Notes under the pieces: generated by a model | The model's input: only the letters and a program-made list of their open reading frames with translations | Database searches by the model: none | Told to the model about the DNA's origin: nothing | Assembly: GCF_041537905.1 (NCBI RefSeq) | Contig: NZ_JBGRUO010000001.1 | Span: 1 to 64,000 of the forward strand | Reading direction: 5' to 3' | Source of the DNA: Ruegeria_C sp041537905 | GTDB taxonomy: Bacteria; Pseudomonadota; Alphaproteobacteria; Rhodobacterales; Rhodobacteraceae | Length of the DNA stretch: 64,000 bases | Part shown: positions 15,895 to 25,207 of the stretch, in pieces | Position numbering within the stretch: the first letter of the stretch is position 1 | How the letters are laid out: each line of letters starts with the position of its first letter | Program-made: the position numbers and the translations under genes

Positions 15895-17924
15895 TCCGCC
15901 GCCTGTGCCAGTTGCGCGCTGCGCTGATCCTCGATGCTACGTACCTCATCAGCGGGGATGTCATAATCGCGGTCATAGTTGAACGTGTGACCGATCCCAT
16001 AAAGCAGCGCGGCGGCGAAGCTGGCAGCCGCCAGCCAGAACACATGCCAGACCAGCGCAAAGCCCATCACCGTCAGGATTGCGGCCAGCACCACGCCGGT
16101 TGCCGTCGAATGGGGCATGTGGATCGGCACGAAGCCAGTGGTTGGCCGCGTGAACCCTTCGCGCTTCATTTGCGCAAAAGCGTCAATCTGATGAACGCGC
16201 GGGGTGAAGGCAAAGTTGTAATAGGGCGGCGGGGACGAGGTCGACCATTCCAGGGTCCGGCCATTCCACGGGTCACCGGAGACATCGCGCAACTCCTCGC
16301 GTTTGCGGATCGACTGAACGATCTGAACCAGAAACGCGCCGATGCCTGCGGCCACAAACAATGCGCCGATCAGGGCGACAACGAAGTAGACCGAATAGAA
16401 CGTATCCTCGAACTGGCTGAGGCGGCGGGTGACGCCCATCAGGCCCAGAACGTAAAGCGGCATGAAGGCCAGGTAGAAGCCGATCAGCCAGCACCAGAAA
16501 CTGACCTTGCCCCAGAACGGCTCCAGCTTGAACCCGAAGGCTTTGGGCCACCAGTAGATGATCCCGGCAAAGACGCCGAACACCACGCCGCCGATGATCA
16601 CGTTATGGAAATGCGCCACCAGAAAGAGCGAGTTGTGCAGCACGTAATCGGCGGGGGGCACCGCCAGCAGCACACCGGTCATGCCCCCGATCACAAAGGT
16701 CAGCATGAAGCCCATGACCCACAGCATCGGTGTCTCGAACCGGATGCGGCCCTTATACATGGTAAAGAGCCAGTTGAAGATCTTGGCCCCTGTCGGGATC
16801 GAAATGATCATCGTGGTGATCCCGAAGAACGAGTTCACATTGGCCCCCGCCCCCATGGTGAAGAAATGGTGCAGCCAGACGATATAGCTGAGGATCATGA
16901 TCACGCAGGTGGCGTAGACCATCGAGGTATAGCCAAACAGCCGCTTACCGGTGAAGGTCGGCACGATCTCGGAGAAGATGCCGAAGATGGGCAGGATCAG
17001 GATGTAAACCTCCGGGTGGCCCCAGATCCAGATGAGGTTCACATACATCATCGGATTGCCGCCAAGCTCGTTGGTAAAGAAATGCGTACCCAGGTAGCGG
17101 TCGGCGGTCAGCAGCGCCAGCGTGGCGGCCAGCACCGGAAAGGTCGCAACGATCAGGATATTGGTGCACAGCGCGGTCCAGGTGAAAATCGGCATCCGCA
17201 TATAGGTCATGCCCGGCGCGCGCATCTTGACGATGGTCACCACCAGGTTGATGCCCGAAAGCGTGGTGCCCACACCGGCAATATTGAGCGCCCAGAGGTA
17301 GTAATCCATGCCCACGCTGGGGCTGTATTCCAGTCCCGAATAGGGCGCATAGGCAAGCCAGCCCGCCGTCGAGAATTCTCCCACAAAAAGTGAGATCATG
17401 ATAAGGATTGCGCCGGAAACAGTCAGCCAGAAGCTAAAATTGTTGAGAAATGGAAAGGCCACATCGCGCGCGCCGATCTGCAGCGGCATCACGTAGTTCA
17501 TGAATCCGGTCACAAATGGCATCGCCACAAAGAAGATCATGATCACGCCATGGGCGGTGAATATCTGGTCATAGTGATGGGCGTTCAGATAGCCTTCGGA
17601 GCCGCTGGCCGCCATCGCCTGATGGCCTCGCATCAGCAGCGCATCGGCAAACCCGCGCAGCAGCATGATCAGGCCCAGCACCATATACATGATGCCGATC
17701 TTCTTGTGGTCGATCGAGGTGAACCATTCCTTCCAGAGATAGCCCCACAGCCGGAAATAGGTGATCGCGCCCAGAACGGCGAGGCCCAGGATGGCCACAC
17801 CGATGAAAGTGCCCAGCACGATGGGTTCGTAAAACGGGAAGATGTCCCAAGACAGCTTGCCCCAGAAAGGATGGATATCCACGCTGCCGGAGGCCAGACC
17901 ATGGGGATCGGATGATGTCGCCAT
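15891..17924 (-). CDS. cyoB: cytochrome o ubiquinol oxidase subunit I
   Basis: 677 residues. Proton-pumping heme-copper oxidase subunit carrying heme b, the binuclear heme-CuB centre and the quinol site. Visible residues: heme ligand His125 (IFTAHG), WGHPEVY (CuB His plus the gating Glu), HHFFTMG, K-channel Lys in IPTGAKIF, and FLVAHFHNV. Residues matching the E. coli quinone site (R71, D75, H98, Q101) are all present here as R90, D94, H117 and Q120. It reduces O2 to water using ubiquinol. Confidence 0.97.
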   Translation of the reverse strand: MATSSDPHGLASGSVDIHPFWGKLSWDIFPFYEPIVLGTFIGVAILGLAVLGAITYFRLWGYLWKEWFTSIDHKKIGIMYMVLGLIMLLRGFADALLMRGHQAMAASGSEGYLNAHHYDQIFTAHGVIMIFFVAMPFVTGFMNYVMPLQIGARDVAFPFLNNFSFWLTVSGAILIMISLFVGEFSTAGWLAYAPYSGLEYSPSVGMDYYLWALNIAGVGTTLSGINLVVTIVKMRAPGMTYMRMPIFTWTALCTNILIVATFPVLAATLALLTADRYLGTHFFTNELGGNPMMYVNLIWIWGHPEVYILILPIFGIFSEIVPTFTGKRLFGYTSMVYATCVIMILSYIVWLHHFFTMGAGANVNSFFGITTMIISIPTGAKIFNWLFTMYKGRIRFETPMLWVMGFMLTFVIGGMTGVLLAVPPADYVLHNSLFLVAHFHNVIIGGVVFGVFAGIIYWWPKAFGFKLEPFWGKVSFWCWLIGFYLAFMPLYVLGLMGVTRRLSQFEDTFYSVYFVVALIGALFVAAGIGAFLVQIVQSIRKREELRDVSGDPWNGRTLEWSTSSPPPYYNFAFTPRVHQIDAFAQMKREGFTRPTTGFVPIHMPHSTATGVVLAAILTVMGFALVWHVFWLAAASFAAALLYGIGHTFNYDRDYDIPADEVRSIEDQRSAQLAQAAE

Positions 17925-17942
17925 CTGAGGTCTCTCTTCCTG

Positions 17943-19013
17943 CTAGTGTCGTGGGTCGGGGGTGGCGTCGGGCAACAGCGACATGACGGTGACGATCTCA
18001 TCCCCGCGCAGGCGCATCTCGGGCCGCAGCATGGCGATGAAGGCGCCGGGGTCTTCGGCCGAGCAGATGCCGCGGAACATCTCTCGGTTCCACAGCCCCT
18101 CCAGCCCGCCGCCGCCCAGCGCGTCGACCATCATCATGTCGTTCCGGCACAGGCTTTCGCTATCCACACAATTGTTGACGAGGCGGTCCCAGGCCGTCTC
18201 CGAAACGGTTCCGTAATAGGTTACCGGATGTGAGATACTCGGCTGGTTCAGTGCCTCCAGCGTGTCGGTATCAAGATCCTGCGCGCTGGCGCCGACCTTG
18301 GAGACCCAATCGTCAAACCCGGTCTGGTCCATCCCGTGGAACCTGAACCGCATCTGCGAAAAGCCCGCGCCGCTATAATTGGCCGAGAACCCGTCATAGA
18401 CGCCCGGTTCATTGATGACCGCGTTCATCTCGGTCTGCATCCCAGCCATGGAGTAGATCTGCCCCGCCAGCGCCGGGATATAGAAGGAATTCATCACCGT
18501 GGCCGAGGTGATCTGGAACTCGATCGGGCGATCCACGATGGCCGCCACCTCGTTCACGGTCGCAATGCCCTGTTCGGGATAGATGAACAGCCATTTCCAA
18601 TCCATCGAGGCCACCTGGATGATCAGGGGCTTCACGTCCGGGTTGATCGGCTGTTCCTCGGAAATCCGGCGCAGCGGCTGATAAGGGTCCAGCCGGTGGG
18701 TTGCGACCCAGGTCAGCCCGGCGAGACAAATGATGATCGCCAACGGCACTGACCAGATCACGATCTCGAGGCTGAAGGAATGATGCCACTCGGGCTCATA
18801 ACTCGCCTTGCTGTTCGATTCGCGGTACTTGATCGCAAAGAACACGGTCAGTGCCATGACCGGCAGGATCACGATCAGCATCAGAACGGTGGCGTAGATG
18901 ATCAGCTCACCCTGCTGCTGCGCCACATCGCCTGCAGGTGACAGCACAACCAGATCGCACCCCGCCAGCAGGAAGCAGGAAAACAAAGCCACGATATGAA
19001 CTGCGCGTTTCAT
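17943..19013 (-). CDS. cyoA: cytochrome o ubiquinol oxidase subunit II (lipoprotein)
   Basis: 356 residues from the ATG at 19013. It has a lipoprotein signal with Cys19 in FLLAGC, two membrane helices, then a cupredoxin-like periplasmic domain (DWKWLFIYPEQGIATVNEV, TSATVMNSFYIPALAGQIYSM). The CuA ligand cysteines of cytochrome c oxidases are absent, which fits a quinol oxidase. The C-terminal part has an unusual CVDSESLC segment. It heads the cyoABCD-surf1 operon, 18 bp from cyoB. Confidence 0.95.
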   Translation of the reverse strand: MKRAVHIVALFSCFLLAGCDLVVLSPAGDVAQQQGELIIYATVLMLIVILPVMALTVFFAIKYRESNSKASYEPEWHHSFSLEIVIWSVPLAIIICLAGLTWVATHRLDPYQPLRRISEEQPINPDVKPLIIQVASMDWKWLFIYPEQGIATVNEVAAIVDRPIEFQITSATVMNSFYIPALAGQIYSMAGMQTEMNAVINEPGVYDGFSANYSGAGFSQMRFRFHGMDQTGFDDWVSKVGASAQDLDTDTLEALNQPSISHPVTYYGTVSETAWDRLVNNCVDSESLCRNDMMMVDALGGGGLEGLWNREMFRGICSAEDPGAFIAMLRPEMRLRGDEIVTVMSLLPDATPDPRH

Positions 19014-19104
19014 GATCTTTCCATAGCATATGCGGAACGAGTCGTTGGCAAAGGGAAATTTGCCCCATAGCGTGTAATCTAATGTTGTGATCCGAGAGGA
19101 CCGG

Positions 19105-19119
19105 TGTCGCAATGCGACA
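19105..19119. promoter_or_regulatory. inverted repeat between cyoA and MFS gene
   Basis: TGTCGCAATGCGACA is a perfect 6-bp-arm inverted repeat in the 188-bp divergent intergenic region. Just beyond it (19120-19145) a GTGAC/GTCAC hairpin is followed by five Ts. I cannot tell whether this controls cyoA, the MFS gene or both; no clear FNR box (TTGAT-N4-ATCAA) was seen. Confidence 0.3.
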
Positions 19120-19201
19120 AAAGGTGACTCACCCGGTCACTTTTTGCCAGCGCGCCTTTCGGTGTAAAAGACCCTGAGGACGAGACGTGGAGGACGGCCC
19201 G

Positions 19202-20470
19202 ATGAGCGCCACCGACCAAAGCCATATCGAACGCGCCACCATCGACGAGGTGGTGATCACGGTCATCATGGCGCGTGTCACCGATTTCTTCGGCTTCTTC
19301 GTCTATGCCATCGCCTCGGCGCTGGTGTTCCCCCGCGTGTTCTTTCCGACATTTGATCCGGCAACCGGGACACTGATTTCATTCGCCATTTTCTCGCTCG
19401 CCTTCCTTGCGCGGCCCGTGGCCAGCCTGACCGGACGCTGGGTCCAGGCCAAGATCGGGCGGGCCGCCAAGGTCACGCTGGCACTGATGATCCTGGGCTG
19501 TGCAACCGTCGCGATCGGGCTGTTGCCGGGTTATGAGAGAATCGGCTGGCTGGCGCCCGTGCTGCTGGCCGTTTTTCGCATTCTGCAGGGGATCGGACTG
19601 GGCGGCGCCTGGGATGGGCTGACCCTGCAGCTACAACATGTCGCGCCCCCGCATCGCAAAGGGCTCTATGCGATGGTGCCGCAATTGGGGGGGCCGATCG
19701 GGTTCTTCGTGGCCGCCTCGCTGTTCTTTGTGCTGACCGATTTCCTGACCGATGAGGAATTCATCAAATGGGGCTGGCGCTTTGCCTTCTTTGCGGTGAT
19801 GGCGGTGAATGTGGTGTCGCTGTTTGCCCGGCTGCGACTGCTGAACGCCGATCTGGGTGTTGATCCCAAGGTCACCCGATCAGCCCCGCTGGGCCCGCTG
19901 CTGCACACCCAGTGGCGTCAGATTCTGCTGTCGACCATGGTGCCGCTGGCGAGCTACGCGCTGTTTCACATGGTGACGGTGTTCCCGCTGGCTTATGAGC
20001 TGCTCTATGGTGATCAGAACATCTCGCGCATTTTGATCATCCAGTTGATCGGCTGTGCGCTGGCGATCCTTGCAGTCATGGGCTCGGGCGTATTGGCCGA
20101 CAGCATGAACAAGCGCATGGTGCTGGTGATCAGCACCGGACTGATCGTGGTGCTGAGCTTGCTGATCGACACCTTGAACAGCGCGCCAGCGATCTTCATC
20201 ATCTTTGGCTTTGTGGTGCTCGGGCTGGCCTATGGGCAGGCCAGCGCCATCGTGGGCAACCGCTTCGACCCCGAGTTCCGCTATTCCGGCACGGCGATGG
20301 CCACCAACCTGTCCTGGATCACCGGCGCTGCCTTTGCGCCGCTGGTCGGGCTTGGCCTGACCGTGGCGTTTGGTCTCTGGGCCTCGGCTCTGTATCTGAT
20401 TTCGGGCGTGGTCGTGACCTTCTTTGCGCTCTACCAGTTGAACCGCCTCAAGGCCGCACAGGCGGACTGA
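19202..20470 (+). CDS. MFS transporter (metabolite:H+ symporter-like)
   Basis: 422 residues, about twelve membrane helices. The start at 19202 is set by GGAGG at 19189-19193. Features of the MHS branch: FFGFFVYAIASALVFPRVFFP in the first helix, ARPVASLTGRW, the FRILQGIGLGGAWDG motif, and LGLAYGQASAIVGNRF in a late helix. The substrate is probably an organic acid or similar anion but is not inferable. It stands alone between cyoA and the YceI-OmpA gene. Confidence 0.88.
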   Translation: MSATDQSHIERATIDEVVITVIMARVTDFFGFFVYAIASALVFPRVFFPTFDPATGTLISFAIFSLAFLARPVASLTGRWVQAKIGRAAKVTLALMILGCATVAIGLLPGYERIGWLAPVLLAVFRILQGIGLGGAWDGLTLQLQHVAPPHRKGLYAMVPQLGGPIGFFVAASLFFVLTDFLTDEEFIKWGWRFAFFAVMAVNVVSLFARLRLLNADLGVDPKVTRSAPLGPLLHTQWRQILLSTMVPLASYALFHMVTVFPLAYELLYGDQNISRILIIQLIGCALAILAVMGSGVLADSMNKRMVLVISTGLIVVLSLLIDTLNSAPAIFIIFGFVVLGLAYGQASAIVGNRFDPEFRYSGTAMATNLSWITGAAFAPLVGLGLTVAFGLWASALYLISGVVVTFFALYQLNRLKAAQAD

Positions 20471-20488
20471 GGCGGCTCTGGCCTCGCC

Positions 20489-21544
20489 TCAGTTGACCGG
20501 CACGAACTCGATCCGGCGATTGCGGCGCTTGCCCTCAGCGGTGTCATTCGACACGACCGGGCGGCTTTCGCCATAGCCGACCGTGATCAGCCGTTCCTGT
20601 CCGATGCCTTGGGCCACCAGATAGTTGGTGACCGCCTGCGCCCGCCGCTCGCTAAGCACCCGGTTCGCCGCCTCGGACCCATCGCGATCGGTATGACCGC
20701 CAACCTCGATCCGCAAATCGGGGCAGCGGCTGATGATGTCATGCAGGTTGGACAGCAGCGGCAATGAGGCCCGATCCAGCCGGGCGCTGCCCGAGTTGAA
20801 ATAGATGTTGCCAGTGCGCGACAGGATTTCCATCCGCCCGACACAGGCGTCACGATCCAGGTCACCCTTGGTTTCCAGCGCCGTCTCGCTCGGCGTCGCG
20901 GCGGCCAGTTGCAGCTGCGGTTGCGTGCCGGGACGGGCGCGGTCGAAAACGAAACCGAAGCTGACGAAGCCGAAGGGCAGGATGTCGACATTTGCGGCGT
21001 CCTGCAGCTTGCCGCGCCCTTCTTCCAACGCGAAGTCGGTCAGCGGGATGGCGATGGGCGCAGTGTTGGCAACCGCCACGCGGTCGTTGTCGACCAGCGT
21101 GATCGCCACCTGCGCGCTGCGCTCCTGGGTGACGCCGTGCAGGTTCATCGTATAGGGCAGATCGATGATCTTGTGCCGCACCTCATGCAGATCGGTCAGT
21201 TGGTCGGCGGGTAGCTGTGCTGTTATCACCGCCTCGGGGAAATTGAAGGTTTCGAAGAACAGAAACCGCATCCGCACGTTGCGCAGGTCGATCTTGGTAT
21301 CGACGCTATCAAGCTGCACCCGGATCTCGGCCGCGCCGCTTTCATTGATCACACCGGAAAAACTGGCAAACCCGCTATGTTCGGCCTTGGAGTTCTTCTT
21401 GACCGACAGAAAGCGCAATTCAGACGCTTCTGCGTCCAGCTCCCAGCCATGTTCGAAAGGATCGGCGCTTTGGGCGAAGGCGGCACTGCCCAGCAGGATG
21501 CCCCCCAATGTCAGAGCGGTTCGGAACGCGGATACTGCCTGCAT
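20489..21544 (-). CDS. secreted YceI-OmpA fusion protein
   Basis: 351 residues from the ATG at 21544 (an upstream GTG at 21550 is possible). Signal peptide ~1-25 (GSAAFAQS). Residues ~30-195 resemble a YceI lipid-binding beta-barrel (AEHSGFASFSG, VDTKIDLRNVRMR, IDLPYTMNLHG). Residues ~235-350 are an OmpA C-terminal peptidoglycan-binding domain (GHTDRDGSEAANRVLSERRA, VGYGESRP, KRRNRRIEF). I infer a cell-wall-anchored periplasmic lipid- or isoprenoid-binding protein. It is divergent from the caspase-like gene. Confidence 0.85.
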   Translation of the reverse strand: MQAVSAFRTALTLGGILLGSAAFAQSADPFEHGWELDAEASELRFLSVKKNSKAEHSGFASFSGVINESGAAEIRVQLDSVDTKIDLRNVRMRFLFFETFNFPEAVITAQLPADQLTDLHEVRHKIIDLPYTMNLHGVTQERSAQVAITLVDNDRVAVANTAPIAIPLTDFALEEGRGKLQDAANVDILPFGFVSFGFVFDRARPGTQPQLQLAAATPSETALETKGDLDRDACVGRMEILSRTGNIYFNSGSARLDRASLPLLSNLHDIISRCPDLRIEVGGHTDRDGSEAANRVLSERRAQAVTNYLVAQGIGQERLITVGYGESRPVVSNDTAEGKRRNRRIEFVPVN

Positions 21545-21730
21545 GGTCACTTTCCCGTAAAAGTTGAGATGGAATCAGGGATAAGTCAGGTAAAGGCCAC
21601 AATAAAGCCCAAAAGGCGGCGTTAATGTGGATGTATTGAGCAATTCGCCAGGATATGCCCCTGAGCTGACAGGCCGGTCCGGGACATTCCGGTTGCAACC
21701 GTCAGTCGAGGCATCCATGGTTGTCGGGGC

Positions 21731-23248
21731 ATGAAAATGGAACAGAAATTCATCCGCCTGCTGAAGGTTACGGCTGCGTTGGTCGCCCTGTGCTGGGCCG
21801 GGTCCGCGCTTGCTGATCCGCGCATCGCGCTTGTCATCGGCAATTCGGCCTACGGGTCGGTCACCGCGCTGGACAATCCGGCCAATGATTCGCGGCTGAT
21901 CTCGAAAAAGCTGGAAAAGATGGGGTTCGAGGTCCGGCTGCTGACCGACAGCACGCAGGTCGAGATGAAGCGCGCCATCGCACAGTTCGGACGCGACCTG
22001 CGCAAGGGTGGCGACCAGTCGGTGGGTCTGTTTTTCTACGCCGGGCACGGGGTGCAGTCCTTTGGCTCGAACTATCTGCTGCCGGTGGATGTGTCGCTGA
22101 GCGATCCCGCCGATCTGGACCTGATGGCGGTTGAGGCGCGCTCGGTCCTGCATCAGATGGCCTCGGCCCGCAACAAGACCAATATCGTCATTCTGGATGC
22201 CTGCCGGAACAACCCGTTCGAAGAGCTGGCGGATATGGATGACAACGGCCTGGCCGAGATGAAGGCCCCCACCGGCACCTTCCTGGCCTATGCCACCGAT
22301 CCCGGCGGCGTTGCGCTGGATGGTGATACTGGCAACAGCCCCTTCACGCTCAGCCTGGCCACCCATATCGAAGAACCCGGAATGCCCATTGAACAGCTGT
22401 TCAAGAAGGTGCGCGTCGATGTGCTGTCTCAGACGCGCGGGCTGCAGACCCCCTGGGACACCTCGTCGCTGACGCAGGAATTTTCCTTTTCACCCCAGCA
22501 AACCCCAGTGCCCAGTTTTGAGACCGAAGATCTTGCCTGGGGCGCGATCAAGGACTCCGAAGACCCGGTGCAGATCATGCTGTTCCTGCGCGCCTTTCCA
22601 GACAGCCGCTATGCCAAACTGGCGCGCGAGCGGCTGCAGCAGGTGATGGCGAGCTCGTTTTCGGAAACACTCACCAGCCCTGAACCAGAACCCGCTCAGG
22701 AAGACCCGCAGGTCGCCGAGGTACCGGACCCGACCACGCCCAAGGTCGATGATACCGAGCGGCTGATGTTCGATCTGGCCGCCTCGGATGACACCGTGAA
22801 TGCCTATCAGACCTATCTCGACAGCTATCCCGGCGGCGTGTTTGCCGATCAGGCCTCGGAACGGGTCGCGGCGCTGGAGCTTGAGGCGCAAACCGTGACG
22901 CGCAAGGCCGAAGCCCAGGCAGCAGCACCCGCCGCTGCTGAACAACCGGGCGAAGTGGTCACGTTGAACGGGCGGCTGACCTTCGGCAATGACCGGATAC
23001 TGGGCAAGACCATAGCCGAACTGGTGCGAGGCTCGCCGCATTACCCGCCGATGGAGGGGCTGCCAGAGGAGCTGTGGAAAGAACAGACCTGCTCGGGATG
23101 CCACCAATGGACACCCGAAGCGCTGTGTGTCCAGGCGCAGACCTATGCGGCCAATCCCTCCTCCGAGAGTGTTGAAAAGTCTCATCCTTATGGCGGCGAT
23201 TTCAAGGTCAACTTGCGCTACTGGGCCGAGAGCGGCTGCCTGGAGTAG
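21731..23248 (+). CDS. secreted caspase-like (peptidase C14) protein with C-terminal CxxCH motif
   Basis: 505 residues. Signal peptide ~1-28 (AGSALADP), then a caspase-fold domain to ~260 with the catalytic pair visible: His106 in FFYAGHGVQ and Cys158 in VILDACRNNP. A long linker rich in Pro, Glu and Ala contains two degenerate tetratricopeptide/Sel1-like stretches (MLFLRAFPDSRYAKLARERL; YLDSYPGGVFADQASERV). The last ~55 residues hold CSGCH at 454-458, a possible heme c or metal site. Export implies action in the periplasm; the substrate is unknown. Confidence 0.87.
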   Translation: MKMEQKFIRLLKVTAALVALCWAGSALADPRIALVIGNSAYGSVTALDNPANDSRLISKKLEKMGFEVRLLTDSTQVEMKRAIAQFGRDLRKGGDQSVGLFFYAGHGVQSFGSNYLLPVDVSLSDPADLDLMAVEARSVLHQMASARNKTNIVILDACRNNPFEELADMDDNGLAEMKAPTGTFLAYATDPGGVALDGDTGNSPFTLSLATHIEEPGMPIEQLFKKVRVDVLSQTRGLQTPWDTSSLTQEFSFSPQQTPVPSFETEDLAWGAIKDSEDPVQIMLFLRAFPDSRYAKLARERLQQVMASSFSETLTSPEPEPAQEDPQVAEVPDPTTPKVDDTERLMFDLAASDDTVNAYQTYLDSYPGGVFADQASERVAALELEAQTVTRKAEAQAAAPAAAEQPGEVVTLNGRLTFGNDRILGKTIAELVRGSPHYPPMEGLPEELWKEQTCSGCHQWTPEALCVQAQTYAANPSSESVEKSHPYGGDFKVNLRYWAESGCLE

Positions 23249-23323
23249 CCCTCGCAACGATGCGCAGGCCACAGGCGTGAGTTTGAACATCCGTAGTTTG
23301 GTCTGCTCAGGTTTGTTCCCGGA

Positions 23324-24463
23324 TCAGCCGTTTTGATAATAAAACGAAAGCTTGCGGCTTACCCCCTGCGGCGGCGGCGGAAATGGAACGGCGCGTCGAA
23401 CCTGTTCTTTGGCGGCCCGCTCAAGTTCGGGTGACCCCGAGCTATCCACGATATCCACCCATGCCAGCGAACCGTCAGGGTTGATTTCAAAAAACACCTG
23501 CGCAAAGCCACGGACCCGCACATACACGGCCGGTGCGCGGTTCAAATGAACCAGAACCTGACCCGCATAATTGGTGACGTTGGAGTTCCCCGGCCCGCGG
23601 CCACCGGACCGGCTTTGCGTCCTGCTACTGGCGAAGGCATCAACGGAATCCCTTTGAAATAGGGTCAGCGGGGAGTCCACGGTTTGTTGGGGATTGAGCA
23701 GGTTGTCAAAGCTACTGAAGCCGTTGAGTGTGCCTAGTGGTTCGGCAGACGGTCTGCGGCTTGGAAGGCGCGGGCGTTTCGAAACAACCACAGCCTGCTC
23801 GGACTCTTGCGATTCACTTTCTGTCGTGATTTCCGCGCCATCCTCCAAAGGTTCGACAATTGTCTCAGGGGTTTCTGCACTGATCAGCCCGCTCTCTGAC
23901 GGAACCACCGGGACCACAGCGGAATCCGGTGCGGACAGGGCGACCGATACCTCTGGCTCGGGGGGAGATGACGCGTCCGCGTCAGGCACGTCAGCGGCCT
24001 CGACCCCGGCTGCGGGAGGCTCCTGAGGCGTTTCAACTGCTGTCTCGGGTTCGACCGATGCAACGGTGCTCTCTTCGGACGCGCCAGACTCCGCATCCGA
24101 CGGCTCCACAGGTTCGCTCACCTCCGCTTCGGGCGCATCCGGTTGCGAGCCGATATCGGGTGAGGACACATCCTGCGGATCAGCCGACGCCACAAGCGCG
24201 TCGCTGGTCGGAATCTCTGCCTGCTCGGGTTCAACCGTGTCCTCCACCGGGGGCTCGGGCACCTCGGCGGCTTCCGGTTGAACCGGCTCTGGCGGGGCAT
24301 CGGCAAAATCTTCGAAAGCAGATCCCAGTTCCACCGCATCGCTCGGGCTGACCCCTGCCTGCGGTTCCACCAAATCAGCGGCAGTGAAACTGAGAAACAG
24401 GAGGTGCCCCAAAACCGAAACAAGAAGGGCCGCCACGGCGACGAATGCAGACCTGCGGATCAT
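23324..24463 (-). CDS. TonB family protein
   Basis: 379 residues. N-terminal membrane anchor (residues ~7-30, AAL LVSVLGHLLFLSF), a long acidic/proline-rich spacer (~35-245, Glu/Pro/Ala-rich instead of the usual Lys-Pro repeats), and a C-terminal TonB domain (YAGQVLVHLNR, GFAQVFFEINPDGS, SSGSPELERAAKEQVRRA). It transmits proton-motive force from ExbB/ExbD to an outer-membrane receptor. Its start overlaps the exbD stop by four bases; last gene of the operon. No TonB-dependent receptor is in the window. Confidence 0.88.
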   Translation of the reverse strand: MIRRSAFVAVAALLVSVLGHLLFLSFTAADLVEPQAGVSPSDAVELGSAFEDFADAPPEPVQPEAAEVPEPPVEDTVEPEQAEIPTSDALVASADPQDVSSPDIGSQPDAPEAEVSEPVEPSDAESGASEESTVASVEPETAVETPQEPPAAGVEAADVPDADASSPPEPEVSVALSAPDSAVVPVVPSESGLISAETPETIVEPLEDGAEITTESESQESEQAVVVSKRPRLPSRRPSAEPLGTLNGFSSFDNLLNPQQTVDSPLTLFQRDSVDAFASSRTQSRSGGRGPGNSNVTNYAGQVLVHLNRAPAVYVRVRGFAQVFFEINPDGSLAWVDIVDSSGSPELERAAKEQVRRAVPFPPPPQGVSRKLSFYYQNG

Positions 24464-24837
24464 TTGAGGGCCTGTTCGGTCACAAGGAACACCGAGGACG
24501 CGCCCAGCCTGCGGAGTGCTCCTGTGATTTCCATCAACCGCGGGCCCGAAGCGTCGCGATCCGGCACGATCCTTACCGGTCCCGCGTCATGGCTCGCCAT
24601 ATATGTTTCGGGATCGATTGGACGGCCGCGAAAACTCAGCGCGCCTTCCCTGTTCAGCACCAGCGCGTCGGGTGGCTCGCGCCCTTCCAGTTCCGAGGTA
24701 TCCACCAGTTCCAGATCGGGATCGATTGGCGGTGCGACGGTCCCGGCGATCAGGAAAAAGATCAGCATCAGGAAGACGACGTTGATCAGGGGAATTGTCG
24801 AATCGCGTTTGCGGCTTGGGCGCGTGGCGCGGATCAT
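24460..24837 (-). CDS. ExbD/TolR family biopolymer transport protein (second paralog)
   Basis: 125 residues: short cytoplasmic Arg-rich N-terminus, one membrane helix starting with the conserved Asp-replaced region (STIPLINVVFLMLIFFL; Asn occupies the place usually held by the essential Asp), and a periplasmic domain. ExbD proteins form the plug of the ExbB proton channel. The missing Asp in the membrane helix suggests a non-conducting partner for the other ExbD. It follows exbD-1 by 4 bp. Confidence 0.87.
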   Translation of the reverse strand: MIRATRPSRKRDSTIPLINVVFLMLIFFLIAGTVAPPIDPDLELVDTSELEGREPPDALVLNREGALSFRGRPIDPETYMASHDAGPVRIVPDRDASGPRLMEITGALRRLGASSVFLVTEQALK

Positions 24838-24841
24838 GAGT

Positions 24842-25207
24842 TCACTCCAGCACGGTCACGGTCAAACCTTCGCGCCCGCGCAACCGGACCAAAAGATCGA
24901 CAAGCCGCTGTGCCGACGTATCCGCATCCAGGCTGACCAGAACCTGCCCCGTTTCGATCTGCGCAGACAGGTCGTCCAACGTTGCCGGGACTCCATTCAT
25001 AGTGAGTCGTTCGGCACCAATCTGAACAAATATCCGCTCAGTGGGCTTGTCTGGTGCTGATGTGCTTGCGACTGCACTGCTCAGTTCGATCTCTGCAAAC
25101 CTCGAAAACGTCGAGGACAGCATGAAGAACAGCAAGAGAAGAAAAATGACGTCTATGAGCGGCGTCATCGACATCCGGCGTCGGACAAAGGGGGCTGTGT
25201 TACGCAT
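24842..25207 (-). CDS. ExbD/TolR family biopolymer transport protein (first paralog)
   Basis: 121 residues from the ATG at 25207 (another ATG at 25213). Cytoplasmic RRRMSMTPLIDVIFLLLLFFML keeps the conserved membrane Asp (TPLIDVIF) that carries protons in ExbD/TolR. A periplasmic domain of ~75 residues follows. It overlaps the end of exbB by 5-11 bp and lies directly upstream of the second exbD. Confidence 0.88.
   Translation of the reverse strand: MRNTAPFVRRRMSMTPLIDVIFLLLLFFMLSSTFSRFAEIELSSAVASTSAPDKPTERIFVQIGAERLTMNGVPATLDDLSAQIETGQVLVSLDADTSAQRLVDLLVRLRGREGLTVTVLE

Noticed and set aside
15804..17393. 529-codon open frame antisense to the first cyoB gene
   Set aside because: Composition is His/Arg/Gly-rich and it mirrors third-position GC bias of cyoB on the other strand; no domain, start signal or neighbour support.
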